Origin: JAIVJG01 sp964236735 | Lineage (GTDB): Bacteria > Acidobacteriota > Blastocatellia > Pyrinomonadales > Pyrinomonadaceae | NCBI GenBank assembly: GCA_964236735.1 | Contig: CAXSFM010000013.1 | Location: 68,207-132,206, forward strand | Direction of reading: 5' to 3' | Length of the DNA: 64,000 bases | Part shown: positions 49,860 to 58,157 of the stretch, piece after piece | Numbering within the stretch: the stretch's first letter is position 1 | How the letters are laid out: every line of letters starts with the position of its first letter | The notes under the pieces: model-generated | What the model was told of the DNA's origin: nothing | What the model saw: only the letters and a program-made list of their open reading frames with translations | Databases searched by the model: none | Program-made: the position numbers and the translations under genes

Positions 49860-51176
49860 ATGGAAATTGAATTAGAAATTGTTCTGACCTGCCTGTTGCT
49901 CGTTGTGCTGGCGTTTCTCGCTACGATTGATATGGCGTTCGGCCAGTTGAGCGACGTGGGTTTGCGGCGTCTGATTGCGGAGAGGGAAGAAGCGCCCGTC
50001 GCGCGGATGAATGCGATTCTCGGTGAGATGGTTGAGAATCGCCCGCGCTTTCGTTTCACGCTGACGGCGGTGATACAGGTCTTGCAGGTTGCCGTCGCCG
50101 TGCTCGTCACTTCGATTTGTTACCAGTTGCTCGGGCACGAGCGACGCTTCCTCCTCGCCGCGTTTTTTCTCGGCCTCGCGCTCAGTATCGTCTTTAGACA
50201 AATTATCCCGCGCGTGCTCTCGCTTCATAATCCTGAGAGAGTTCTACACACGCTGCTGCCCGTCTATCGTCCCCTGTACGGCATTTTCTCTTTCGTCGCG
50301 ATCCCGTGGCATAAGTCTTTTGACCGCCTGCGCCGCACGAACGCGCCCGCGCCGGAGTTGAGCGCGGAGGAAGAGGAGGAAGACGAGGCCAGCGACATCC
50401 AGGCGCTCATTGACGTGGGCGAAGAGGAAGGGATTCTTGAAGGCGAAGAGGGCGAGCTGATTCAGTCCATCCTCGAATTCGGCGACACGCGCGTCAACGA
50501 AGTGATGACGCCGCGCACGGACATCGTCGCGCTTCCGCTCACTGCCACCGTGCGACAGGCGCGCGACACGATCATCGAGTCGAAATATTCGCGGCTGCCT
50601 GTTTATCGCGAGCAAATAGATAACGTCGAGGGCATCATCTACATGCGGGACCTGCTCGGCTACTGGGCCGAAGGCAGGGAAGACGAGGCGATTGAGCCAC
50701 TGCTTCGTCCAGCCTTGTTCGTGCCTGAGACGAAGCCGGTTGACGAGTTGCTGGAAGAGATGCAGAAGGAACACGTCCAACTCGCGCTCGTGATTGACGA
50801 GTACGGCGGACTCGCGGGACTCGTGACCGTTGAAGACATCCTCGAAGAGATCGTCGGCGAGATTGAAGACGAAGACATCGAGCACGACGAGATCATCGAG
50901 TTCATCGAAGGCGAAAACGGTTACTACGATGTGGCCGGCTCGACCGACGTTGATAAAATCGAGCGGCTGTTCAATCTTGAGATTGAAGACGACAATGATT
51001 TCACGACCATCGCCGGCCTCGTCATCAGCGAGGAAGGCCGCGTCCCGCCGCAGGGCACGCATCTTTCGTTTCACGGCCTCGATGTCGAAGTTCTGCAATC
51101 GGACGAGAGACGCATCGCGCGCCTGCGCCTGCGTCGCTCACCAAACGGCGAAGGAGTTGAGGCGCAAGAGCTTTGA
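49860..51176 (+). CDS. CorC/HlyC-type membrane CBS-domain protein
   Basis: This 438-aa protein has an N-terminal CNNM (DUF21)-like membrane part (about 1-150; helices VLTCLLLVVLAFLATIDMAFG, LTAVIQVLQVAVAVLVTSIC, FLLAAFFLGLALSIVF). An acidic linker is followed by a CBS pair (about 205-335, starting at VNEVMTPRTDIVALP and ending with LALVIDEYGGLAGLVTVEDILEEIVGEI). A CorC_HlyC transporter-associated domain (about 350-425) comes last. Such proteins are thought to function in Mg2+/Co2+ efflux or transport regulation. The start is the ATG at 49860 that immediately follows the palindrome. Confidence 0.92.
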   Translation: MEIELEIVLTCLLLVVLAFLATIDMAFGQLSDVGLRRLIAEREEAPVARMNAILGEMVENRPRFRFTLTAVIQVLQVAVAVLVTSICYQLLGHERRFLLAAFFLGLALSIVFRQIIPRVLSLHNPERVLHTLLPVYRPLYGIFSFVAIPWHKSFDRLRRTNAPAPELSAEEEEEDEASDIQALIDVGEEEGILEGEEGELIQSILEFGDTRVNEVMTPRTDIVALPLTATVRQARDTIIESKYSRLPVYREQIDNVEGIIYMRDLLGYWAEGREDEAIEPLLRPALFVPETKPVDELLEEMQKEHVQLALVIDEYGGLAGLVTVEDILEEIVGEIEDEDIEHDEIIEFIEGENGYYDVAGSTDVDKIERLFNLEIEDDNDFTTIAGLVISEEGRVPPQGTHLSFHGLDVEVLQSDERRIARLRLRRSPNGEGVEAQEL

Positions 51177-51203
51177 GAATTTTGCACGCAAACAAGTGAG
51201 AGC

Positions 51204-52340
51204 ATGGCAAAAAAGAAAAGTAAATATTTAAGCGGCAAGCGCATTGACCCGACGCCCATCAAGCCCGGTGTCGCGCTCGCGGATTTGATTGACGAGACGT
51301 TTCTCGCCTACAACGCCGCGCGGCTGCGCGAAGCGTGCCAGCTTTTCACGCAGAAGATGCTGGAGCCGGACGTGACCGTCGGCGTGTCCATCACGGGCGC
51401 GCTGACGCCTGCCGGCCTCGGCATCTCGGCGATTATTCCACTGATGCGTGCGGGCTTCATTGATTGGATTATTACGACGGGCGCGAACCTCTACCACGAC
51501 ACGCACTTCGGCATCGGCCTCGCGCTTCATCAAGGCTCGACTTCCATCTCCGACATCGTGCTTCGCGAAGAGGAAGTCGTCCGCATCTACGACATCTTTT
51601 TCGACTACTCCGTGTTGCTCGACACGGACGAATTTTTTCGACGCATCATCGAAGGCGAAGAGTTTCAGCGCGCGATGTCAACGGCGGAATTTCACAACCT
51701 CTGCGGCAAGTACGTGCGCGAGCGCGAGCGTGCGCTTGGCCTCGAATACAAGTCTCTGCTCGCTGCCGCTTATGAGTTCGGCGTGCCGCTCTACACGTCG
51801 AGTCCCGGCGATTCGTCCATCGGGATGAACGTCGCGGCGAAGGCTTTGCAGGGCAACAAACTCGCCTTCGACCCATCGCTCGACGTGAACGAGACGGCTT
51901 CAATCGTACTCGCGGCCAAGCGCGGCGCGATTCACGGCAGAGGCGACAAAGGGAAAAAACACGGCGGCAAGTCTGCGGTCTTCATCCTCGGCGGCGGCAG
52001 CCCCAAGAATTTCATGCTGCAAACCGAGCCGCAGATACAGGAAGTCTTAGGCATTGACGAGCGCGGCCACGATTACTTTCTGCAAATTACGGACGCCCGC
52101 CCGGACACCGGCGGACTCTCAGGCGCAACACCGGGAGAGGCAGTGTCGTGGGGGAAGGTTGACCCGGATCGTTTGCCCGACGCCGTCGTGTGTTATGTTG
52201 ATTCGACCATCGCGCTGCCCGTGATGACGGCCTACGCGCTCGCGCGTCACCAGCCGCGTGAGTTGAAACGGCTCTACGAGCGTCGCGACGAGTTGATGGA
52301 CTTGCTGAAATCTGAATATCAAAAATCAAAAAGGCGGTGA
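51204..52340 (+). CDS. Deoxyhypusine-synthase-family protein
   Basis: A 378-aa member of the DHS fold. NAD-binding and substrate text includes VTVGVSITGALTPAGLGISAIIPLMRAGFIDWIITTGANLYHD and LYTSSPGDSSIGMNVAA. The segment with the catalytic Lys is preserved: SGATPGEAVSWGKVDPD. Bacteria lack hypusinated eIF5A, so relatives are thought to make homospermidine or act on an unknown amine acceptor. GTGAGAG precedes the ATG. No polyamine genes are adjacent, apart from the arginine cluster 11 kb away. Confidence 0.9.
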   Translation: MAKKKSKYLSGKRIDPTPIKPGVALADLIDETFLAYNAARLREACQLFTQKMLEPDVTVGVSITGALTPAGLGISAIIPLMRAGFIDWIITTGANLYHDTHFGIGLALHQGSTSISDIVLREEEVVRIYDIFFDYSVLLDTDEFFRRIIEGEEFQRAMSTAEFHNLCGKYVRERERALGLEYKSLLAAAYEFGVPLYTSSPGDSSIGMNVAAKALQGNKLAFDPSLDVNETASIVLAAKRGAIHGRGDKGKKHGGKSAVFILGGGSPKNFMLQTEPQIQEVLGIDERGHDYFLQITDARPDTGGLSGATPGEAVSWGKVDPDRLPDAVVCYVDSTIALPVMTAYALARHQPRELKRLYERRDELMDLLKSEYQKSKRR

Positions 52341-52345
52341 GTAAA

Positions 52346-52427
52346 GCAGTAACGAGTGACAAGTGACCAGTGACAAGCAAGAGGCTGTCTTTAACTTGTC
52401 ACTTGTCACTCGCAACTCGGCGCTGCT
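52346..52427. repeat. Heptamer-type inverted repeat (GTGACAA words)
   Basis: The left arm (52346-52378) uses AGTGACA/AGTGACC words; the right arm (52395-52427) is the complement with TTGTCAC/TCGCAAC words. It starts 6 bp after the DHS-like stop codon. It shares words with the unpaired run at 33350-33383. Confidence 0.88.
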
Positions 52428-52440
52428 TTTGTAAAAAGAG

Positions 52441-52917
52441 ATGACGGACACGGTGACCGACGATCAACCGCGCGTGTACTTCGATTGCTCGAAGTGCCCG
52501 GCTTACTGCTGCTCGATTTACGAGCGCGTGCAGGTGACGAAGCGCGACATCAATCGTCTCGCGAAGCATTTCGGCGTCTCGGTCGAGACGGCGAAGCGTC
52601 GCTACACTAAGCCTTATGAGAAAGAGCAGGTCTTGCGTCGCGTTAAGGATAAAATCTTCGCGGAGACGTGCATGTTCCTCGATCAGGAAAAGCGCGGATG
52701 CACGATTTACCACGCGCGGCCTGCGGTCTGCCGCGAATATCCAGACCGCGTGCGCTGCGCGTATTACGATATTCTGCAGTTTGAGCGCCGGCAACAGGAT
52801 GATCCGAACGTCGTCCCTCTGGTGCAAATCACTTTTCTGCCCGTTGAAAAAAAGACCGTGCGCGGCGAACACGGAACTGAAGAAATTCTTGAGTGGAAAC
52901 AGAAAAAGAAACGCTGA
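52441..52917 (+). CDS. YkgJ-family cysteine-cluster protein
   Basis: This 158-aa protein has the YkgJ/CxxCxxCC pattern: FDCSKCPAYCCSIYERV near residue 13, later ETCMFLDQEKRGCTIYHARPAVCREYPDRVRCAYYD. These Cys residues are expected to bind an Fe-S cluster or zinc. Functions in the family range from flagellar-lysine methylation to unknown. AAAGAG precedes the ATG. It follows the DHS-like gene across a palindrome. Confidence 0.9.
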   Translation: MTDTVTDDQPRVYFDCSKCPAYCCSIYERVQVTKRDINRLAKHFGVSVETAKRRYTKPYEKEQVLRRVKDKIFAETCMFLDQEKRGCTIYHARPAVCREYPDRVRCAYYDILQFERRQQDDPNVVPLVQITFLPVEKKTVRGEHGTEEILEWKQKKKR

Positions 52918-53011
52918 GAGTTGAACGCGGAACATGGTGCGAAATGTTTTCGGCGCTCAATTCAACACGCAGCGTTTCGCCTTGTACATTCTCTTGTGAG
53001 GTGTGAAAAAT

Positions 53012-53233
53012 ATGCAGGAATTGTTAGCGAAGCTCGTTGGTAAAAAGTTGGACATCATGTGCGGCGGAGTGGCAAATCTGCGCGGCAAGGCAGTCAAGGT
53101 TGATAACGGCGTGCTGCACATCGTAGGTGAAGACGATCAGGTGTATTACGTGGCGATTGAAAGAATCGCCGTCTTCCATGAAGTGCGTGTCAACGATCAG
53201 CGCGCCGGTTTTATTTCAGGCGCACAGAAATAG
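53012..53233 (+). CDS. MM0924-family small protein
   Basis: A 73-aa protein, MQELLAKLVGKKLDIMCGGVANLRGKAVKVDNGVLHIVGEDDQVYYVAIERIAVFHEV, which matches the small beta-barrel (Sm-like) MM0924 family of unknown function. The ATG at 53012 has GAGG about 10 bp upstream; a GTG three codons earlier is the alternative. A convergent terminator follows. Confidence 0.8.
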   Translation: MQELLAKLVGKKLDIMCGGVANLRGKAVKVDNGVLHIVGEDDQVYYVAIERIAVFHEVRVNDQRAGFISGAQK

Positions 53234-53286
53234 CTGCGGCACGGAAGTCGGGCTTCGACGCCGGATCGTTCTTCAAAGATAAGACA

Positions 53287-53323
53287 AAAGCCGACGCCTT
53301 CTCGGAAGAAAGGCGTCGGCTTT
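53287..53323. terminator. Bidirectional terminator between converging genes
   Basis: AAAGCCGACGCCTT (53287-53300) pairs perfectly with AAGGCGTCGGCTTT (53310-53323). It lies between the 73-aa gene and the NlpC/P60 gene. Confidence 0.85.
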
Positions 53324-53346
53324 GACACGTCTTGTTGACGTAAAAA

Positions 53347-54021
53347 TTATTTGGATGATGCGAGCAACGGCGTGGACTGCTGTCGCTGAATTTGCATCGG
53401 CACGCGGCGGAAACCGGCGATGCGCTTGAGCCAGTAATCGCTGAACGTCGAATAGACGACGCCGTGGCTTGAAGAAGCGTGATAGAAACCCCTCTCGTCG
53501 GCCACGATGCCGACGTGATGGACGTTGTTGAAGAAAACGAGCGTGCCGAATTTATATTTTTCGTCTTCTGTCGGAGGCGCGAACTCGTCCCACAGCGTGC
53601 GCGCGTTAACGCGCTCGAAATTTATTCCCGCACTCTGGAAGACGCTCCACACGAAGCCGGAGCAGTCGTAACGGTAAGGCCCGGTCGTGCCCATGCGATA
53701 CGGCGTCCCGATGCGTCCTTCGATGGCCGATAGCAAAGTCTGTTCGAGATGTCCGAGAGGTTTGGCTGTGGGCGAGAGCGGCGAGACGGGCATCATCTCA
53801 GGCGCGGCTTCGTCATCCATGTCATCGGACGTGGCGGTGGAGACGAGCGCGACATCATTCTCCAGACGCGAGACTCCGCGCACAATCGTCCGCGAGGTTA
53901 ACTGAACGGGATTGCTCACTTGACGCGGGCGCGAGCCGGTTTGTGCGGCGGCGGAGATAACGAGCAGGCTGGAGGCGAAACACACCAAGAGCAGGCGGGG
54001 GAATAGTTTAGTCAAAATCAT
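53347..54021 (-). CDS. Secreted NlpC/P60 peptidoglycan hydrolase
   Basis: This 224-aa protein has a signal peptide (FPRLLLVCFASSLLVISAAAQ), a linker of about 65 residues, and an NlpC/P60 domain. Its catalytic Cys is in RYDCSGFVWSVFQ, with His in NNVHHVGIVAD and a polar third residue in FYHASSSHGVVYST. The family cleaves gamma-D-glutamyl-diaminopimelate bonds in stem peptides. Start GTG 54024 or ATG 54021; the ATG is used here. No strong Shine-Dalgarno site is visible. Confidence 0.9.
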   Translation of the reverse strand: MILTKLFPRLLLVCFASSLLVISAAAQTGSRPRQVSNPVQLTSRTIVRGVSRLENDVALVSTATSDDMDDEAAPEMMPVSPLSPTAKPLGHLEQTLLSAIEGRIGTPYRMGTTGPYRYDCSGFVWSVFQSAGINFERVNARTLWDEFAPPTEDEKYKFGTLVFFNNVHHVGIVADERGFYHASSSHGVVYSTFSDYWLKRIAGFRRVPMQIQRQQSTPLLASSK

Positions 54022-54367
54022 CACGGGGGAACAGTCTCTCTTCTACTAAGTTAATCTTGCTTCTGGGGTATTGCTTTGATGAGGGAGGATAAGTCGCCCT
54101 TACACGACGTTAAATTCATACTACTAAGGAGTTACAGTCACGGCAAGAGGCAATGTGACTGTTTTGTGACATGCCAATCATACGCCGATGAGGTGAGCGG
54201 AAAGGGGACGCAGATGACGTGCGAGAGGGTTCAAGTTGAACGAAGTAAGCGAAGATGATACGACTCGCGCAATGCACATCGGAAAGAACTTGTTGCTTCC
54301 TGCATCTGAGCGTAGAAATTTTCTCATCGGGCATGATAGGATGCGCGGCCAAGGGGAGTTTAACTTT
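54022..54367. other. 346-bp divergent intergenic region
   Basis: Lower GC than the flanks. It should carry promoters for both the NlpC/P60 gene and the plus-strand 490-aa gene. No hairpin with a T run or convincing gene was seen. Confidence 0.5.
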
Positions 54368-55840
54368 ATGTTGTTTATCGAAAGCAGAATCGCCAAACGC
54401 CATTTGGATAGCGCGGCGCGCATCGCTCTTTTAGAAGCCTTGCAGGACAGGGGACTGATTCCGCTCATCCGTACCGCGCGTCTGTACGCCTACGAGCAGG
54501 CGCTTTTCGGCGACGAGCGCGCGGGTGAATTGGAGCAACTCGTCGCTTCATGGTCGGACGCGGAAGGAGACGCGGCCTACACGCGCGGCGACGTGTTCTG
54601 CTTCGAGGACTTCGCGCACTTTATCGTCTTCGGGGAAGCCAGCGACGGCGAGCAGGATTTGCGCGCGGGCATTATTTACAACCCCGAGACTGACGAGCCT
54701 GCGCGCAAGCTCGACGCCTTTTGCCGCAACGTGCAGGAATCGTTGGAGTCCGCGACGCGGAGCAAAGTCGCCACTCCTGTGAAAGGTGTCGCCGCTCCTG
54801 TGAAAGGCGCGGACAAGATTGCGCCGGTGCGAAGCGTCGAGTGGCGCAAGCGTGATGGCGTTGATGAAACTCTTTCACAATTTGCCGCGCCGACGAACGG
54901 AGGGACGACGCCGCAGGCGAACGCGCGCGAGTCGGGCGAGCGTTCACGCGCCACAGAGATTTTAGAGAACGCGGAGGCGAGGCACTATCTACAAAAGCTC
55001 GGCGAAGCGCATCTCAACGGGCGCGCATCCGACATGCTCGCCGGCGGCAACAGCAGCCACGACGCGGCGCATGAATCTCTCATCGCACAACTGGCCGCCG
55101 CGGGACTCGTGAGACGCGAGTTGCTCATCAGTTGCCGCAAGGACGGTCGCTCGCTGTTTCGCCTGCCCTCGCCCGACGCGCTGGCGATTATGACGGCCAG
55201 CAACGCCGTCTGTAGCGAGTGCGGCTCGGCGGTCGCGGACGAGCGCGCGGAAGAGTTGGTGACGCCGACGCCCGTCGCGTCTTCGATGTTGAAGGATGGC
55301 GCGTGGCTACTGAGCAGCCTGCGCGCGGCGTTAATCGAACTCGGCATTCCTGAGACTCAAATCGCCACGCGCGCCGCCACCGCCGATGCGGAAGCGCAGG
55401 CGCTCGTGACCGCGTGCGGCGAAAACTTTCTCTTCGTCTTGCGCGATGGCGATTTCAACGCGACGCACGCGCGACGCGCGCTCGACACAGGGGCGGAAGT
55501 CAACGCTTCTCATCTGGTCGTGATCGCGACAGGAAAAATTCAGGATGAGTCTCGCGCGCGCCTGCGTGAAAATGCGCGACGACGCGCGCGCAACGGTGGA
55601 GAGATGGAAGTGATCATGGTCGAGAGCGTCGAAGCGGCAACGGCGGAGTTGCGCCCCGCCATCGAGCGCGTCTCGCAACGTGCGCTCACGCGCGAGCTTT
55701 ATGAACTCGATGCGAGCCTCGGCTTCAGCGCCGGACACTTGATCGCGACGCGCTTTCGCCTGATGCAGAAGACGGGCGCGCTCAAAGACCTCGCGGCCTC
55801 GGCAGCCGGCGCGATGGCCGGAAGCCTCAGAGAGATTTGA
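54368..55840 (+). CDS. Large soluble protein of unknown function
   Basis: A 490-aa protein in four parts. First is an N-terminal globular region (about 1-140; MLFIESRIAKRHLDSAARIALLEALQDRGLIPLIRTARLYAYEQALFG...CFEDFAHFIVFGE). A linker with a KVATPVKG/GVAAPVKG duplication follows. A helical/winged-helix-like segment with one CxxC (CSECGS, about residue 280) comes next. The last is an alpha/beta domain (about 320-480; FLFVLRDGDFNATHARRALDTGAEVNASHLVVIATG). The last part resembles a Rossmann-like or NERD/restriction-like fold only loosely. GGGGAG precedes the ATG at 54368. I do not recognise the family. Confidence 0.75.
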   Translation: MLFIESRIAKRHLDSAARIALLEALQDRGLIPLIRTARLYAYEQALFGDERAGELEQLVASWSDAEGDAAYTRGDVFCFEDFAHFIVFGEASDGEQDLRAGIIYNPETDEPARKLDAFCRNVQESLESATRSKVATPVKGVAAPVKGADKIAPVRSVEWRKRDGVDETLSQFAAPTNGGTTPQANARESGERSRATEILENAEARHYLQKLGEAHLNGRASDMLAGGNSSHDAAHESLIAQLAAAGLVRRELLISCRKDGRSLFRLPSPDALAIMTASNAVCSECGSAVADERAEELVTPTPVASSMLKDGAWLLSSLRAALIELGIPETQIATRAATADAEAQALVTACGENFLFVLRDGDFNATHARRALDTGAEVNASHLVVIATGKIQDESRARLRENARRRARNGGEMEVIMVESVEAATAELRPAIERVSQRALTRELYELDASLGFSAGHLIATRFRLMQKTGALKDLAASAAGAMAGSLREI

Positions 55841-55940
55841 AGAAAGGCAAAAGTAAAAAGGCAAAAGGCAAAAGTGGATGCCATCTCAGAGATCGCCGCG
55901 TTGTTTTTACCCTTTGCCTTTTTACTTTTGCCTTTCTTCA
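55838..55940. repeat. Inverted repeat (AAAGGCA/AAAGTAA words)
   Basis: The left arm (55838-55868) and right arm (55911-55940) are complementary except for one indel; the loop is 42 nt. The words are those of the 44471-44530 element. The stop codon of the 490-aa gene lies at the outer end of the left arm. Confidence 0.92.
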
Positions 55941-56027
55941 AGTTGACAACCGAAAGCCTCGCGGGAGAATCTTAACGAAGCGATTCTTTCCAGAGTCGGC
56001 GAAAATCCCACGCCATCTGAGTCAAAT

Positions 56028-57404
56028 ATGAAAAAACGCGCATTATTTTTGATGAGCCTGACCGCTGTGGTTTTGACGCCGACACTCGCGGCTTCGGCAC
56101 AGACGACGAGCGTGCCGCCCGCGCCACAGCAGACATACTCCCGCCCGCGCGTGGTCAATCCCGTTCCACCCCGCGAGCAACAACAATCAGTATCATCACA
56201 GAGTTCGTCTTCCACGCCCGGCGCGACGACATCCGGGTCAACCACAGTCAAATCAACGCCGCAGACATCAATCCCGCAGACAGTCACCACCACGACGACG
56301 CAGCAGACGCCCTTGAGCGTGCCGGCATTGGATGTGCCGCTATCGCCTGTCGTCGTGCCCGCCGTGCCTTTGCAGCCCGCACGCGCGCTTGCACCAAATA
56401 AGTTCCGCGCATCGCTCGTTGAAGCGGAACGCCTGCTCAAGTCGCGCCTGACGGCGACGGCGATGACGCCGAACCTCTTGTTCGTGACCATCGCGCTGCT
56501 CGATCACGACTCCTCGAAGATTCATTTGCTGACACTGCCGAAGCAAACTTTTCTTACGCGCGGACTGGACACGGTGATGACGACATCGCAGGGACTCAAC
56601 GTGCGCCTGCAAGTCGTCCGCTCGAATTACGTCAACACGGCGCTCGTCGTTTCGGACGCGGCGACGGGCAAACAGTTGTGGCCGCTCGTCGTCGAGTATC
56701 CGATAGAGAAGGGCGGCGTGTATCGAGAGATGGCCTATTACACTTCGGCGCATCCATCTCTGGTCACGCCGGAGCTGGTCAAGACCGGGCAGATTTATGT
56801 TCGCACGATGCTCGATCTGGCGGTGGGACGTTTGAAGGAGAGAGGACAATTCATCTCGCCGGAGATCGTGGACATCGCCGAGCGTCTCTGCGTCGTCGAG
56901 CACGTTGACCACGACCGCTTCCGCCGCGAAGACCGCACCACGCTCTACAACGAAGTCTATTCGCTCTTCGCCCTGAATGAACTCGACACTTATCGTTACT
57001 CGGTGAGTTCCGCCGGCGCGGGCGGCATGGTGCAGATGATTCCTTCGACTTATCTCATGCTACAACGCCTGCACCCGTCGGTCGGCCTCAACCCTGACTT
57101 CGTCGCCGGGATGCGTAATCACGGCAACGCGCTCGAAGCGATGCTTTTGCACATGCAGGACAACTGGAACGAACTCTCGCTCGACCTCGACGTGCAGACC
57201 GCGCTCGCGAACAAGCAGGCGACCAAACCGGAACTCGTCGCCTCCGGCTACAACTCCAACTCTGCGAAACTTCCCGGCTACATCCGTCGCGGCGGCGCAG
57301 ACTGGCGCTACCTCATCCCGCGCGAGACGCAGATGTATCTACAGATTTATCAATCAGTGGAGAGCCTCACGCCGTTTAAGAATCGTGCGGAGAAGAAGCC
57401 GTAG
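56028..57404 (+). CDS. Secreted SLT-like lytic transglycosylase-type protein
   Basis: This 458-aa protein has a signal peptide (MKKRALFLMSLTAVVLTPTLAASAQ) and a Pro/Ser/Thr/Gln-rich low-complexity linker (to about 115). A conserved-looking middle domain (about 130-275) follows. A C-terminal transglycosylase-like domain contains LNELDTYRYSVSSAGAGGMVQMIPSTYLMLQ, where the Glu in NELDT is placed like the catalytic residue and GAGGMVQMIPST matches the G-x-x-Q-x-x-P motif. ATKPELVASGYNS and RETQMYLQIYQ also fit. It cleaves or binds peptidoglycan glycans, by family knowledge. Confidence 0.85.
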   Translation: MKKRALFLMSLTAVVLTPTLAASAQTTSVPPAPQQTYSRPRVVNPVPPREQQQSVSSQSSSSTPGATTSGSTTVKSTPQTSIPQTVTTTTTQQTPLSVPALDVPLSPVVVPAVPLQPARALAPNKFRASLVEAERLLKSRLTATAMTPNLLFVTIALLDHDSSKIHLLTLPKQTFLTRGLDTVMTTSQGLNVRLQVVRSNYVNTALVVSDAATGKQLWPLVVEYPIEKGGVYREMAYYTSAHPSLVTPELVKTGQIYVRTMLDLAVGRLKERGQFISPEIVDIAERLCVVEHVDHDRFRREDRTTLYNEVYSLFALNELDTYRYSVSSAGAGGMVQMIPSTYLMLQRLHPSVGLNPDFVAGMRNHGNALEAMLLHMQDNWNELSLDLDVQTALANKQATKPELVASGYNSNSAKLPGYIRRGGADWRYLIPRETQMYLQIYQSVESLTPFKNRAEKKP

Positions 57405-57512
57405 CGCATAATTCGATAGCGACATGATTCAAACGAAGGAGGTTGATGCAATGAATGTTGAGGATATGTGGGTTAAATGAGTTGTTCAGTACGCATGAAC
57501 GAAGCGCGTGCC

Positions 57513-57857
57513 TTACGTCTTCAACCCTTCGCGCAATAATTCAATTACCGCATCAACAACTTGTTTTAATGAAGCCGCTGTCAGTTTTCCAACCTCAGCG
57601 ACTAACAAGCTATGATTGGCGGTGAATAGTTTCGCCGGACGCGCATAACTGACGACGCGCAAAGAGCCTGTCGCGAAACTTACGTTAGTTAGCTCGATAG
57701 CGCGTGCATCTGCATAAGCATTGCTCGTAATCTGACATAGAACTAAATCACCCTTTCCAGCATTCGCTAGAACGACTGCCGGACGCCGCTTCGACTGCGA
57801 CAAATCAGAGAAGGGAAAAGGAACAAGCACTACCGCACCGACTGAAGGTGTGACCAT
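57513..57857 (-). CDS. MazF/PemK-type toxin
   Basis: A 114-aa protein of the CcdB/PemK fold: VGAVVLVPFPFSDLSQSKRRPAVVLANAGKGDLVLCQITSNAYADARAIEL matches the MazF N-terminus with the usual basic RRPAVV segment; VVSYARPAKLFT and LTAASLKQVVDAVIELL follow. Such toxins are sequence-specific mRNA interferases. Its start overlaps the antitoxin gene by 28 bp, typical for a translationally coupled toxin-antitoxin pair in which the antitoxin comes first. Confidence 0.9.
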   Translation of the reverse strand: MVTPSVGAVVLVPFPFSDLSQSKRRPAVVLANAGKGDLVLCQITSNAYADARAIELTNVSFATGSLRVVSYARPAKLFTANHSLLVAEVGKLTAASLKQVVDAVIELLREGLKT

Positions 57858-58051
57858 GCTTCATCTTCCTCCTGCCTCATCCAATCTTCAGCGAGAGATT
57901 GCTCGCTCAACAATGCGGTTTCCGCGATCTTCGCGGTTGGCTCTTCCTCTAAAATTGTGACCAAAGCGCGCCGCGCCTCTTTAAGATACACGGCTTCAAG
58001 CAATTGAACTTTCCCCGCTTCGTCAATAACGGCTTCGATGGTCTTAATCAT
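57830..58051 (-). CDS. Antitoxin of the MazF-type pair
   Basis: This 73-aa acidic protein begins with a short beta segment (IKTIEAVIDEAGKVQLLEAVYLKEARRALVTIL), followed by an acidic helical tail rich in Glu (LAEDWMRQEEDEAWSHLQ). The tail ends in the WxxxEED-type text often seen in antitoxins that mask MazF-like toxins. It is upstream of, and overlaps, the toxin gene. The pair is likely autoregulated. Confidence 0.85.
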   Translation of the reverse strand: MIKTIEAVIDEAGKVQLLEAVYLKEARRALVTILEEEPTAKIAETALLSEQSLAEDWMRQEEDEAWSHLQSVR

Positions 58052-58157
58052 ATTTCAACCTCCGCTTAGATTCTCTGCAATATCACAAAAACGAGCAAGC
58101 ACCGAGCGGGGCTAAATGACATGAGCAACAAAACTGTTGAGACTTTCTTCCTTGCCT

